NCBI GenBank assembly: GCA_947460915.1
Contig: CANHKJ010000186.1
Location: forward strand, 1-6,338
Direction: 5' to 3'
Source: Verrucomicrobiia bacterium
GTDB taxonomy: Bacteria; Verrucomicrobiota; Verrucomicrobiia; Verrucomicrobiales; Akkermansiaceae
Length of the DNA: 6,338 bases
Shown here piece by piece: positions 1-5,048 of this stretch (positions within the stretch are counted from its first letter, which is position 1; each line of letters begins with the position of its first letter). Made by a program: the position numbers and the translations under genes. The notes under the pieces were generated by a model. The model made no database searches and was not told the DNA's origin. It worked only from the letters and a program-made list of their open reading frames with translations.

Positions 1-465
1 CATAGCCGACTTGCTGAACCCTTGCGTCTGCTCAACGAAACAGGACTTGGCTATCTGACGCTTGGCCAAGCCTCCCCCACTCTATCGGGTGGTGAAGCCC
101 AGCGCATCAAGCTGATCAGCGAGATCGCACGCGGTCGCTCGTTGCGCAAGCGCATGGCCAACCTGAAAAATGCCAAGGGTAACTTGTATTTGATCGAGGA
201 ACCGACAGTGGGCTTGCACCTTGAAGATGTGCGACGCCTGATTGATGTGCTTCACCGCATGGTCGATGAAGGGCACACAGTGGTCGTCATCGAGCATCAC
301 ATGGCCGTTGCCGCCGAAGCTGACTGGATCATCGATGTCGGCCCCGAGGCAGGCGCCGATGGTGGAGAGATCGTCGCCCAAGGCCCACCCGAACTTATTG
401 CTCGGTCAAAAACATCACGCACTGCTCCGTTTCTTGCTGAACTTTTGAAACACTCGCCAGATTAG
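1..465 (+). CDS. uvrA: UvrABC excinuclease subunit A, C-terminal end (partial)
   Basis: This is the last 154 residues of UvrA, the ABC-type ATPase that recognises DNA damage and loads UvrB in nucleotide excision repair. The 5' part lies outside the window and the reading frame is open from base 1. Residues 15-35 carry GLGYLTLGQ followed by the ABC signature LSGGEAQR (28-35). The second-domain Walker B region is LYLIEEPTVGLH (62-73), and VVVIEHH (94-100) holds the switch histidine. ADWIIDVGPE follows, as in the family. Two things are unusual. About 11 extra residues, rich in Arg and Lys (roughly 44-60), separate the signature helix from Walker B compared with E. coli UvrA. The usual Leu-Asp-Glu at Walker B is Ile-Glu-Glu. 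The stop codon overlaps the stop of the convergent vanZ gene. Family assignment is firm; whether it is the canonical or an enlarged UvrA cannot be seen here. Confidence 0.96.
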   Translation, partial: HSRLAEPLRLLNETGLGYLTLGQASPTLSGGEAQRIKLISEIARGRSLRKRMANLKNAKGNLYLIEEPTVGLHLEDVRRLIDVLHRMVDEGHTVVVIEHHMAVAAEADWIIDVGPEAGADGGEIVAQGPPELIARSKTSRTAPFLAELLKHSPD

Positions 466-857
466 GCTAACAAGCGATGCAAACGCTTGAAGACGTAAAA
501 TCCCGCAATGCTACCAAGAACATCTGCGGTGAGATCTTGCGAGTCGTTGCCCGTGCGTTCGGGCACCCATGATTGATGAAACTCATCGAGACAACCAACG
601 GCTGTCATAAGCAAGATCACGATGGTGAAAATTTGTAACCAGTCCGGCGCACTTGCTTGTCTGCGAAATAAAAATGCCGATAGCAGACCTGAGCCACCGA
701 AAAAATAGCCAAAGTGTGCTACTTTATCGAGATGAGGGATTTCTACCCCCGTTTTTATCGCAACAGGACCCGATGACATAAACCACAGAGTCGAAAACCA
801 CAGCAGATAAGCTGTCAGCCACAACCAAGGTGAACGTGCAGCAGCAGGGATTTTCAT
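462..857 (-). CDS. VanZ-family integral membrane protein
   Basis: A 131-residue membrane protein with four likely helices (about 11-29, 47-65, 73-90 and 109-124). It has the conserved polar motifs of the VanZ-like family: HLDKVAHFGYF (42-52) at the start of helix 2 and DEFHQSWVPERTGNDSQDLTADVLG (91-115), with Asp91, Glu92, Gln95, Arg101, Asp108 and Asp112. VanZ gives low-level teicoplanin resistance in enterococci, but most small VanZ-like proteins have no known function, so resistance should not be assumed. The ATG at 857 lies 13 nt after the brnA stop on the same strand, which suggests co-transcription with the toxin-antitoxin pair. There is no Shine-Dalgarno sequence. The 3' end overlaps the uvrA stop by four bases. 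The family call is good; the role is unknown. Confidence 0.88.
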   Translation of the reverse strand: MKIPAAARSPWLWLTAYLLWFSTLWFMSSGPVAIKTGVEIPHLDKVAHFGYFFGGSGLLSAFLFRRQASAPDWLQIFTIVILLMTAVGCLDEFHQSWVPERTGNDSQDLTADVLGSIAGFYVFKRLHRLLA

Positions 858-870
858 GGGAAAGAGAAAA

Positions 871-1158
871 TCAGCGATTCACTGAATCTTGGCGACGAAT
901 TTCTTCCTCCAAGCGCTCAGCAAGCCATTGTTTCATCATCGATTGATAATTTAAGTAGCGCGAGCGTGCCACGCGTTTGATGCGCGAAAGCATGCGAGGG
1001 TCGAAACGCAGCGTGATCGTTGTTGATTCACGCGAATCAGGCTCATGAACGCAGGCCTGCATGAGACGAGCATCGAGTTCGTGGGTATCCCAAAACTTCG
1101 CTTCGGCTTGTTCATCGGCAAAAACCGGGATTTGTGACCAATTGGATATCGAGTTCAT
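871..1158 (-). CDS. brnA: BrnA/CopG-type antitoxin of a BrnT-BrnA module
   Basis: A 95-residue antitoxin. The N-terminal part has the BrnA-type segment IPVFADEQAEAKFWDTHELD (10-29). The C-terminal part is a ribbon-helix-helix DNA-binding domain: strand TTITLRFD (46-53), helix PRMLSRIKRVARSR (54-67) and helix NYQSMMKQWLAERLEEEI (70-87). In the known Brucella system BrnA binds BrnT, neutralises it and represses the shared promoter. The gene order here (toxin first, antitoxin second) and the 7 nt gap to the brnT stop fit that arrangement. The ATG at 1158 is the natural start: it lies directly after the toxin stop and the protein then has the usual length. No Shine-Dalgarno sequence is visible, so translation may be coupled to brnT. 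The family call is strong; activity is inferred. Confidence 0.87.
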   Translation of the reverse strand: MNSISNWSQIPVFADEQAEAKFWDTHELDARLMQACVHEPDSRESTTITLRFDPRMLSRIKRVARSRYLNYQSMMKQWLAERLEEEIRRQDSVNR

Positions 1159-1165
1159 AGGAAAA

Positions 1166-1444
1166 TCATTTGATAGCTGCGTAACGGCGCTCGTAGAAGC
1201 GAGTTTCGTTTTCCGTCATTTCGCGAGCGGCAATCACGCGCGTGGTCTTACCATCGGTCCAGAAACACACAAAAAGTTGCCGACCACCCACCGTGCGGCC
1301 CAGTGCATAATAGCGGGATTCGCCATCCGTGCGCTCGACATCGGGCAAAAAGCGAACGCCGAAAGGATCTTCCAAAATCTCCTCTAACTCACGCGGCTTG
1401 ATGTCGCGCAGATCGAAGTGAACGTCTATAAGGTCTAAGTCCAT
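1166..1444 (-). CDS. brnT: BrnT-family ribonuclease toxin
   Basis: A 92-residue protein of the BrnT family, small RelE-fold toxins that act as ribonucleases and block translation. The central and C-terminal core is well conserved: GESRYYALGRTVGGRQLFVCFW (41-62), then RVIAAREMTENETRFYE (69-85), which matches the usual Arg-hydrophobic-Ile-x-Ala-Arg-x-Met/Ala-Thr-x-x-Glu pattern. The N-terminus is less typical: FDLRDIKPRELEEILEDP (10-27) stands where many BrnT proteins have a Trp and a Lys-His-Gly motif. It begins the operon brnT-brnA-vanZ. The start at 1444 follows a spaced promoter candidate and gives a normal family length. It has no Shine-Dalgarno sequence. The toxin call rests on the core motif and the adjacent antitoxin; whether it is active cannot be judged from sequence. 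Confidence 0.85.
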   Translation of the reverse strand: MDLDLIDVHFDLRDIKPRELEEILEDPFGVRFLPDVERTDGESRYYALGRTVGGRQLFVCFWTDGKTTRVIAAREMTENETRFYERRYAAIK

Positions 1445-1486
1445 GATGGGGTAAATGAAAAGCAGCGAAGTAGTTCGGCTTGAAGC

Positions 1487-1514
1487 GTTTTACGGCAAAA
1501 GTTAAACTTTGCAA
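1487..1514 (-). promoter_or_regulatory. Candidate promoter and operator of brnT-brnA
   Basis: On the minus strand TTGCAA (1514-1509) and TAAAAC (1492-1487) are separated by 16 nt, a plausible sigma-70-type pair about 43 nt before the brnT ATG. The spacer and the edge of the -35 hold the perfect palindrome AAAGTT-A-AACTTT (1498-1510). It sits inside a longer near-palindrome, GCAAA to TTTGC (1495-1512). A repressor bound there would block polymerase, as expected for autoregulation by the ribbon-helix-helix antitoxin. The promoter match is imperfect, so this is inference. Confidence 0.4.
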
Positions 1515-1545
1515 ACCATTTCTTGCGGAATTTTCCACAGTTGAC

Positions 1546-1884
1546 TCAGAAAGGCTTCATCACGCCCAAGTAGGCCGCGAATACACCAGTGAGCAAAGTC
1601 AGCACCAACAATGCCGACATGGGCATCGTTTTTTTGCGAGCCAAAACAGGCGCGACACCGAGGAAAAGCCACAATACAATCTTAATTTTCCAATAATGCA
1701 ACTCCATCGGCGGTTTACCAAGCGAAGCGAAGCCCACAAGAAACAACAGCAACAGCGAGATGCCATGCAGTATAGAAGCACCTTTGCGGCAGCTCTCCTG
1801 CGCACCGAAATAAATGGCCCCGAGAGCCATAAAAACGCCAAACGCGCCTGCAAGGTGGACAACTTTGAGTAAATTAAGATCCAT
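1546..1884 (-). CDS. Small four-helix membrane protein of unknown function
   Basis: A 112-residue, strongly hydrophobic protein beginning MDLNLLKVVHLAG. Four membrane segments are likely, at about 5-26, 36-56, 65-82 and 88-109, joined by short charged loops such as ARKKT (82-86). A histidine lies in each of the first two helices (His10, His40), and a KPP turn (57-59) precedes helix 3. Such paired histidines can bind haem or metal in membrane proteins, but I do not recognise the family well enough to claim that. The frame stays open up to an ATG at 1974, but I chose 1884 because the 30 extra residues are polar and unconvincing. Their DNA also contains a good promoter whose transcript would start near 1900. 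The neighbours give no clear functional hint. It is on the same strand as brnT, 101 nt upstream, probably as a separate transcript. Confidence 0.72.
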   Translation of the reverse strand: MDLNLLKVVHLAGAFGVFMALGAIYFGAQESCRKGASILHGISLLLLFLVGFASLGKPPMELHYWKIKIVLWLFLGVAPVLARKKTMPMSALLVLTLLTGVFAAYLGVMKPF

Positions 1885-1894
1885 AGATGGTGTG

Positions 1895-1934
1895 GTTACG
1901 AACCCGATCGTAACGACCCGCACTAATTTGTCAA
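1895..1934 (-). promoter_or_regulatory. Promoter of the small membrane protein gene with overlapping inverted repeat
   Basis: On the minus strand a perfect TTGACA (1934-1929) is followed after 16 nt by TACGAT (1912-1907), a good sigma-70-type promoter. The start point would be near 1900, giving a leader of about 16 nt before the ATG at 1884. A perfect inverted repeat with 7-bp arms, GTTACGA (1895-1901) and TCGTAAC (1908-1914) around a 6-nt spacer, covers the -10 and the start point, where a repressor would bind. The promoter is moderately well supported; the operator role is inference. Confidence 0.5.
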
Positions 1935-2048
1935 ATGGCTTCGGTGATTTTTCATCTGATCGGCAATCATTCATGGGAAATTTTGCTTACTTTTCGGGCA
2001 AACTTTTTCTTGCAAAATACTCATAGTGCCGATAACCGTTCTGCACGC

Positions 2049-2702
2049 ATGAACACACGTCTTGTATTCCCCCTGAGTTCGATGATGGCAATAATGATCA
2101 CCATTTCCAGCTGTGGCAATGATGCTAAAAAGGAAGAACAAACAAAAACAGGAACGGGAAAGACACAATTCGTGAATCCTTTCCCAGCTGGGACCTACGA
2201 ACATTTCACTGCCGAGCCCTCGTATCCAAAAACCTACAACATATACAAAAACCGAGAGCTTTTTGCTTCAACAGATGCTACCAATTCACGCATCGTTCTC
2301 AACTTGGACATGCAGCGCGGCAAGCTATTGAATGGAGATACTGTAGTAATGGATTACCCGATTTCTAGTGGTCGGAGCTCACACCCAACACCGCGAGGTC
2401 GATTCATGGTACTTGAAAAAATTCCTGATAAAAAATCAGCTACCTATGGAAAAATCTACGATGCCACAGGCGAGCTAATACACAGGGATGCTGATAGCCG
2501 CACGGATACCGTCCCAGAAGGTGGTAGTTTCGCAGGTGCTCCCATGAAATACTGGATGCGCTTCACTTGGGATGGCATTGGACACCACATCGGCACCGTG
2601 CCTCGTTATCCAGCATCACACGGCTGCATTCGTGGCTACTACAAGGCTATGCCCGAAGTTTACAGCAAGGTGAAAGTCGGCACGCCTGTGACCATCGAGT
2701 AA
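2049..2702 (+). CDS. Lipoprotein L,D-transpeptidase (YkuD domain)
   Basis: A 217-residue exported protein. The N-terminus is a type II signal peptide, with Arg4, a hydrophobic stretch (5-19) and the lipobox ISSC, so Cys22 should be lipidated. A Lys/Glu/Thr-rich linker (about 26-40) leads to a YkuD catalytic domain (about 80-217). The active site is visible as His180 in GHHIGTVPRYP and SHGCIRG, with His191 and the nucleophile Cys193. YkuD enzymes form 3-3 crosslinks in peptidoglycan or attach proteins to it through a thioester intermediate. The ATG at 2049 is chosen over the more upstream ATG at 1935, because only 2049 puts the signal peptide at the terminus and the longer version would run through the divergent promoter. 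The 5' half of the gene is visibly richer in A than its neighbours. No Shine-Dalgarno sequence or clear promoter is seen. The enzyme family is certain; its exact substrate is not. Confidence 0.9.
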   Translation: MNTRLVFPLSSMMAIMITISSCGNDAKKEEQTKTGTGKTQFVNPFPAGTYEHFTAEPSYPKTYNIYKNRELFASTDATNSRIVLNLDMQRGKLLNGDTVVMDYPISSGRSSHPTPRGRFMVLEKIPDKKSATYGKIYDATGELIHRDADSRTDTVPEGGSFAGAPMKYWMRFTWDGIGHHIGTVPRYPASHGCIRGYYKAMPEVYSKVKVGTPVTIE

Positions 2703-2745
2703 TCTGATTGTACTAGAAAAAAGCGCACGAATTGATATTTTATCT

Positions 2746-2774
2746 TTGATTCTTTGGGTATTGTCTTCTAGCTT
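2746..2774 (+). promoter_or_regulatory. Weak candidate promoter of kbl
   Basis: TTGATT (2746-2751), a 17 nt spacer and TAGCTT (2769-2774) form a weak sigma-70-like pair. If used, transcription would begin at or next to the GTG at 2780, making a nearly leaderless mRNA and excluding the TTG at 2774 as start codon. The -10 matches only about half of the consensus. Confidence 0.22.
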
Positions 2775-2779
2775 TGCGC

Positions 2780-3976
2780 GTGATCACAGCGCAGCAACTC
2801 GGACACTATCAGGATATTCTCACGCAGATTCAAGCAGACGGGCTCTACAAGTCAGAACGCTCGATCGCGAGTTCACAAAACGCAAGCATCACCCTGCAAG
2901 ATGGTCGCGAGGTGATCAACATGTGCGCCAATAATTACCTCGGCCTCGCCGATCACCCTAAAGTAGTCGAAGCAGCTGCAAAATCCCTTGCCCGCTGGGG
3001 TTTTGGCATGGCTTCAGTGCGTTTCATTTGCGGAACGCAAAGTCAGCACAAGCAACTCGAAGATCGGATTTCCCAATTTCTCGGCACCGAGGACACCATT
3101 CTCTACCCGAGTTGTTTCGACGCCAACGGCGGATTGTTTGAGGTATTGTTGACCGAAGCCGATGCGGTGATTTCCGACTCGCTCAATCACGCCTCGATCA
3201 TCGATGGCGTGCGTTTGTGCAAGGCCAAGCGCTATCGTTACGCGAACAACGACATGGCCGATCTAGAAAAGCAATTGCAGCAAGCAGATACCGATGGCGC
3301 CCGCTTCAAGCTCATCACCACCGATGGGGTATTTTCCATGGATGGCATAATTGCGCAACTTGATCAGGTACATGCTCTCGCCGACAAATACAACGCTGTT
3401 GTTCATTTTGATGATTGTCACTCCACTGGCTTTTTGGGTGCAAAAGGTCGCGGCACTCATGAGCATTGCGGACTGTTTGGCAAAATCGACCTTACCACTG
3501 GCACACTCGGCAAAGCGCTGGGCGGTGCATCAGGCGGCTACACTTCTGGCAAAAAAGAAATCATCGAGCTTTTGCGTCAGCGCTCTCGACCGTACTTATT
3601 CTCCAACAGTGTCGCCCCCGTGATCGCAGCTGCATCCCTAGCTGTTTTTGACCTCTTAGAGGAATCGACCGAACTGGCTGATCGCGTGAAAGAGAATAGC
3701 GCATACTTCCGCAGTGCCATGGAGCAAACGGGATTTACCATCGCAGGAAAAGATCACCCGATCACTCCTGTGATGCTCGACGATGCCGCTTTGTCTCAAC
3801 GTTTTTCTAAAAAACTGTTAGACTACGGTGTCTATGCAATCGGTTTCTTTTATCCTGTTGTCCCCCAAGGAAAAGCTCGCATTCGCACACAAATCAGCGC
3901 CGCACACACTCGCGAGCAACTCGACAAAGGAATTGATGCCTTTGTGAAGGCCGGTAAAGACCTTGCCGTGATTTGA
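2780..3976 (+). CDS. kbl: 2-amino-3-ketobutyrate coenzyme A ligase (glycine C-acetyltransferase)
   Basis: A PLP-dependent enzyme of the alpha-oxoamine synthase family. It converts 2-amino-3-ketobutyrate and CoA to glycine and acetyl-CoA, the second step of threonine breakdown. The match to E. coli Kbl runs over the whole length: INMCANNYLGLADHP, GMASVRFICGTQ, SCFDANGGLFE, DSLNHASIIDGVRLCKAKRYRY, TDGVFSMDG, TGTLGKALGGASGGYT, RQRSRPYLFSN and GFFYPVVPQGKARIRTQ. The PLP lysine is Lys245; Asp211 and His214 in FDDCHSTG match the cofactor-binding Asp and His. The residue before the His is Cys where E. coli has Ser. The GTG at 2780 gives 398 residues, the E. coli length; a TTG two codons upstream (2774) is the alternative, and there is no ATG. 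Neither has a Shine-Dalgarno sequence. The usual partner tdh (threonine dehydrogenase) is not adjacent. Function is very secure. Confidence 0.96.
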   Translation: MITAQQLGHYQDILTQIQADGLYKSERSIASSQNASITLQDGREVINMCANNYLGLADHPKVVEAAAKSLARWGFGMASVRFICGTQSQHKQLEDRISQFLGTEDTILYPSCFDANGGLFEVLLTEADAVISDSLNHASIIDGVRLCKAKRYRYANNDMADLEKQLQQADTDGARFKLITTDGVFSMDGIIAQLDQVHALADKYNAVVHFDDCHSTGFLGAKGRGTHEHCGLFGKIDLTTGTLGKALGGASGGYTSGKKEIIELLRQRSRPYLFSNSVAPVIAAASLAVFDLLEESTELADRVKENSAYFRSAMEQTGFTIAGKDHPITPVMLDDAALSQRFSKKLLDYGVYAIGFFYPVVPQGKARIRTQISAAHTREQLDKGIDAFVKAGKDLAVI

Positions 3977-4005
3977 TCACAGACGTTGCTAACAAAAGTG
4001 GAAGC

Positions 4006-4029
4006 TTTTCCTCTTACGCGTGAGGAAAA
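4006..4029. repeat. 8-bp inverted repeat between convergent kbl and deaminase genes
   Basis: TTTTCCTC (4006-4013) and GAGGAAAA (4022-4029) are perfect inverted copies around an 8-nt loop that contains the deaminase stop codon. The site lies 29 bp after the kbl stop, where a terminator would be expected. The A and T runs are in the wrong order for a classical terminator on either strand (T first, A last), so it may only stabilise transcript ends. Confidence 0.3.
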
Positions 4030-4442
4030 TCAGCGACTTGCATCAGCTTCACGCCGTAGGTTTCAGCGATCTCAGGTGCATCAGATTGTTGATAATCATC
4101 TCGATAATACACCTCCTTGATGCCATAGGCACATAGTGTTTGCATGCATGCAGTGCAAGGCATGGTGGTGGTGGCTACGATTTTCGCCTCTCCACGTTTG
4201 AATAGACTGCAAAGATTCACTTCCGCATGGAGCATGAATTTTTGCCGTTTTTCCCGGTCTTCCCAGAAGCCGGCAGGAGCAACGAAACCGGGGGCCAGCC
4301 CATTATAGGCCGTGGCAATCACCCGGTTATCGTGATCCAATGCGGCAGCCCCGACCTTACGAAAAGGGTCCTCAGAGCGTAGACTCGCTACATGAGCAAG
4401 AGCCATCGCATACTGAGATATCGATAAACGTTCTGCCGCCAT
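4014..4442 (-). CDS. Deoxycytidylate/cytidine deaminase family protein
   Basis: A 142-residue zinc-dependent deaminase of the dCMP/cytidine deaminase superfamily. The catalytic motif HAE is at 72-74 (zinc ligand His72, proton-shuttling Glu74), and the second motif PCTAC at 95-99 supplies zinc ligands Cys96 and Cys99. The N-terminal part has DPFRKVGAAALDHDNRVI and AYNGLAPG (about 25-52), the layout of dCMP deaminases, which make dUMP for thymidylate synthesis. The substrate cannot be proved by sequence; a role on another cytosine-containing compound is possible. The frame is open to an ATG at 4496, but that extension reads through the Gly/Cys tail of the upstream gene and is Arg/Trp-rich. ATG 4442, 14 nt after the ylbF-like stop, is therefore the better start. 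It is very probably the second gene of a two-gene operon. There is no Shine-Dalgarno sequence. Confidence 0.88.
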   Translation of the reverse strand: MAAERLSISQYAMALAHVASLRSEDPFRKVGAAALDHDNRVIATAYNGLAPGFVAPAGFWEDREKRQKFMLHAEVNLCSLFKRGEAKIVATTTMPCTACMQTLCAYGIKEVYYRDDYQQSDAPEIAETYGVKLMQVADFPHA

Positions 4443-4456
4443 AAACCATTGACTAC

Positions 4457-4888
4457 TTAGCAACCGCAGCCGCCGCCGCCACTGCCACCGCAGCAACCAC
4501 CGCCTTGTGCTTCGGCAAAATCTTCTGCTGTTGGCACGTGACCGAGTTCAAGCGTGAGACCCACATATTTGCCGATCGAGCGTTGCAAGGTTTCCAACTC
4601 GCGTTGAGCTTCGAGGAAGCTACGTGCAACATTGTTGGCGAGCAGAGCATCGCGAGCTTCTTCGAACTCTTTGATTTCGCGAGCGGAGAGCTCGATGCCA
4701 GAATGCTGCTTTTGATGCAGTTCCTCGCCTTTTTCATTCACGGCTTGATATTGCAAGCGCGCTTCATCGTTTTCAAGAAATGCTTCCACGCGGTCGGTGA
4801 GAGCTTGGAATGTGGCATCTTCCGCAATCGTAGCACAAAGCTCGCGGGTTTTTACCATCACAGCGGAGTCATCGGATAATAGAGACAT
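4457..4888 (-). CDS. YlbF/YmcA-family protein with Gly/Cys-rich C-terminal tail
   Basis: A 143-residue, mainly alpha-helical protein. Residues about 9-112 resemble the YlbF/YmcA family: charged amphipathic helices with DATFQALTDRVEAFLENDEA near 24-43, a central IELSAREIKEFEEARDALLAN (65-85), and NVARSFLEAQRELETLQRSIG (86-106). In Bacillus, YlbF and YmcA work with YaaT in a complex that binds iron-sulphur clusters and affects RNA processing and development. No YaaT gene is in this window. The tail (129-143) is almost only glycine and cysteine, with Cys132, Cys133, Cys141 and Cys143, the last being the final residue; this looks like a metal-binding tail. It leads an operon with the deaminase. 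The ATG at 4888 fits a promoter immediately upstream; Met11 (4858) is a less likely start. Family confidence is moderate to good; function is not known. Confidence 0.78.
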   Translation of the reverse strand: MSLLSDDSAVMVKTRELCATIAEDATFQALTDRVEAFLENDEARLQYQAVNEKGEELHQKQHSGIELSAREIKEFEEARDALLANNVARSFLEAQRELETLQRSIGKYVGLTLELGHVPTAEDFAEAQGGGCCGGSGGGGCGC

Positions 4889-5048
4889 GCGCGTTATCTA
4901 CCCCTGCCCCATGGGTTTGACAAGAGAATGATGTGAGATTCATGAAAAAAATCATCCGTGCCGAAAATGCCGCTTGCCGCATGTGAGTTGCGCGCACTAG
5001 GCTGCGTCGCGCCCGCTGCTGATCCAACCAAGCGAGGCAACCTCTATC
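4889..5048. other. Divergent intergenic region with a 14-codon open frame
   Basis: This 160 bp gap separates the divergent ylbF-like and Nudix genes. Besides the minus-strand promoter it holds a tiny frame on + (4942-4986) beginning MKKIIRAENA, 14 codons, without a ribosome binding site; coding is doubtful. Just before the Nudix ATG, GAGG (5034-5037) is the only Shine-Dalgarno-like sequence in the window, 11 nt from the start. It can pair with CCTC (5041-5044) in a small hairpin. Confidence 0.3.
4895..4923 (-). promoter_or_regulatory. Promoter of the ylbF-like/deaminase operon, possibly leaderless
   Basis: On the minus strand TTGTCA (4923-4918) and TAGATA (4900-4895) are separated by exactly 17 nt. 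Six nt after the -10 comes the ATG at 4888, so transcription would start on or next to the start codon. This fits the missing Shine-Dalgarno sequence. On the opposite strand the same bases give TTGACA (4917-4922), a perfect -35 facing the Nudix gene but without a good -10 after it. Confidence 0.42.

Noticed and set aside
462..857. Teicoplanin resistance gene vanZ
   Set aside because: Only the broad VanZ-like family is supported; there are no other glycopeptide resistance genes nearby.
1885..1974. Longer N-terminus for the small membrane protein, starting at 1974
   Set aside because: The added 30 residues are polar, and their DNA contains a near-consensus promoter that would lie inside the gene.
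1935..2048. Longer N-terminus for the L,D-transpeptidase, starting at 1935
   Set aside because: It would bury the signal peptide and lipobox inside the protein and overlap the divergent promoter.
4443..4496. Extended deaminase start at 4496
   Set aside because: The extension is the Gly/Cys-tail DNA of the upstream gene read in another frame and gives an Arg/Trp-rich stretch unlike the family.
4460..4503. Trinucleotide-like repeat or small CRISPR-like array
   Set aside because: The repetition is explained by Gly and Cys codons at the end of the ylbF-like gene; no direct repeats with spacers are present.
4942..4986. 14-codon peptide gene as an attenuator leader
   Set aside because: It has no ribosome binding site, no run of one amino acid and no alternative hairpins after it; kept only as a remark.
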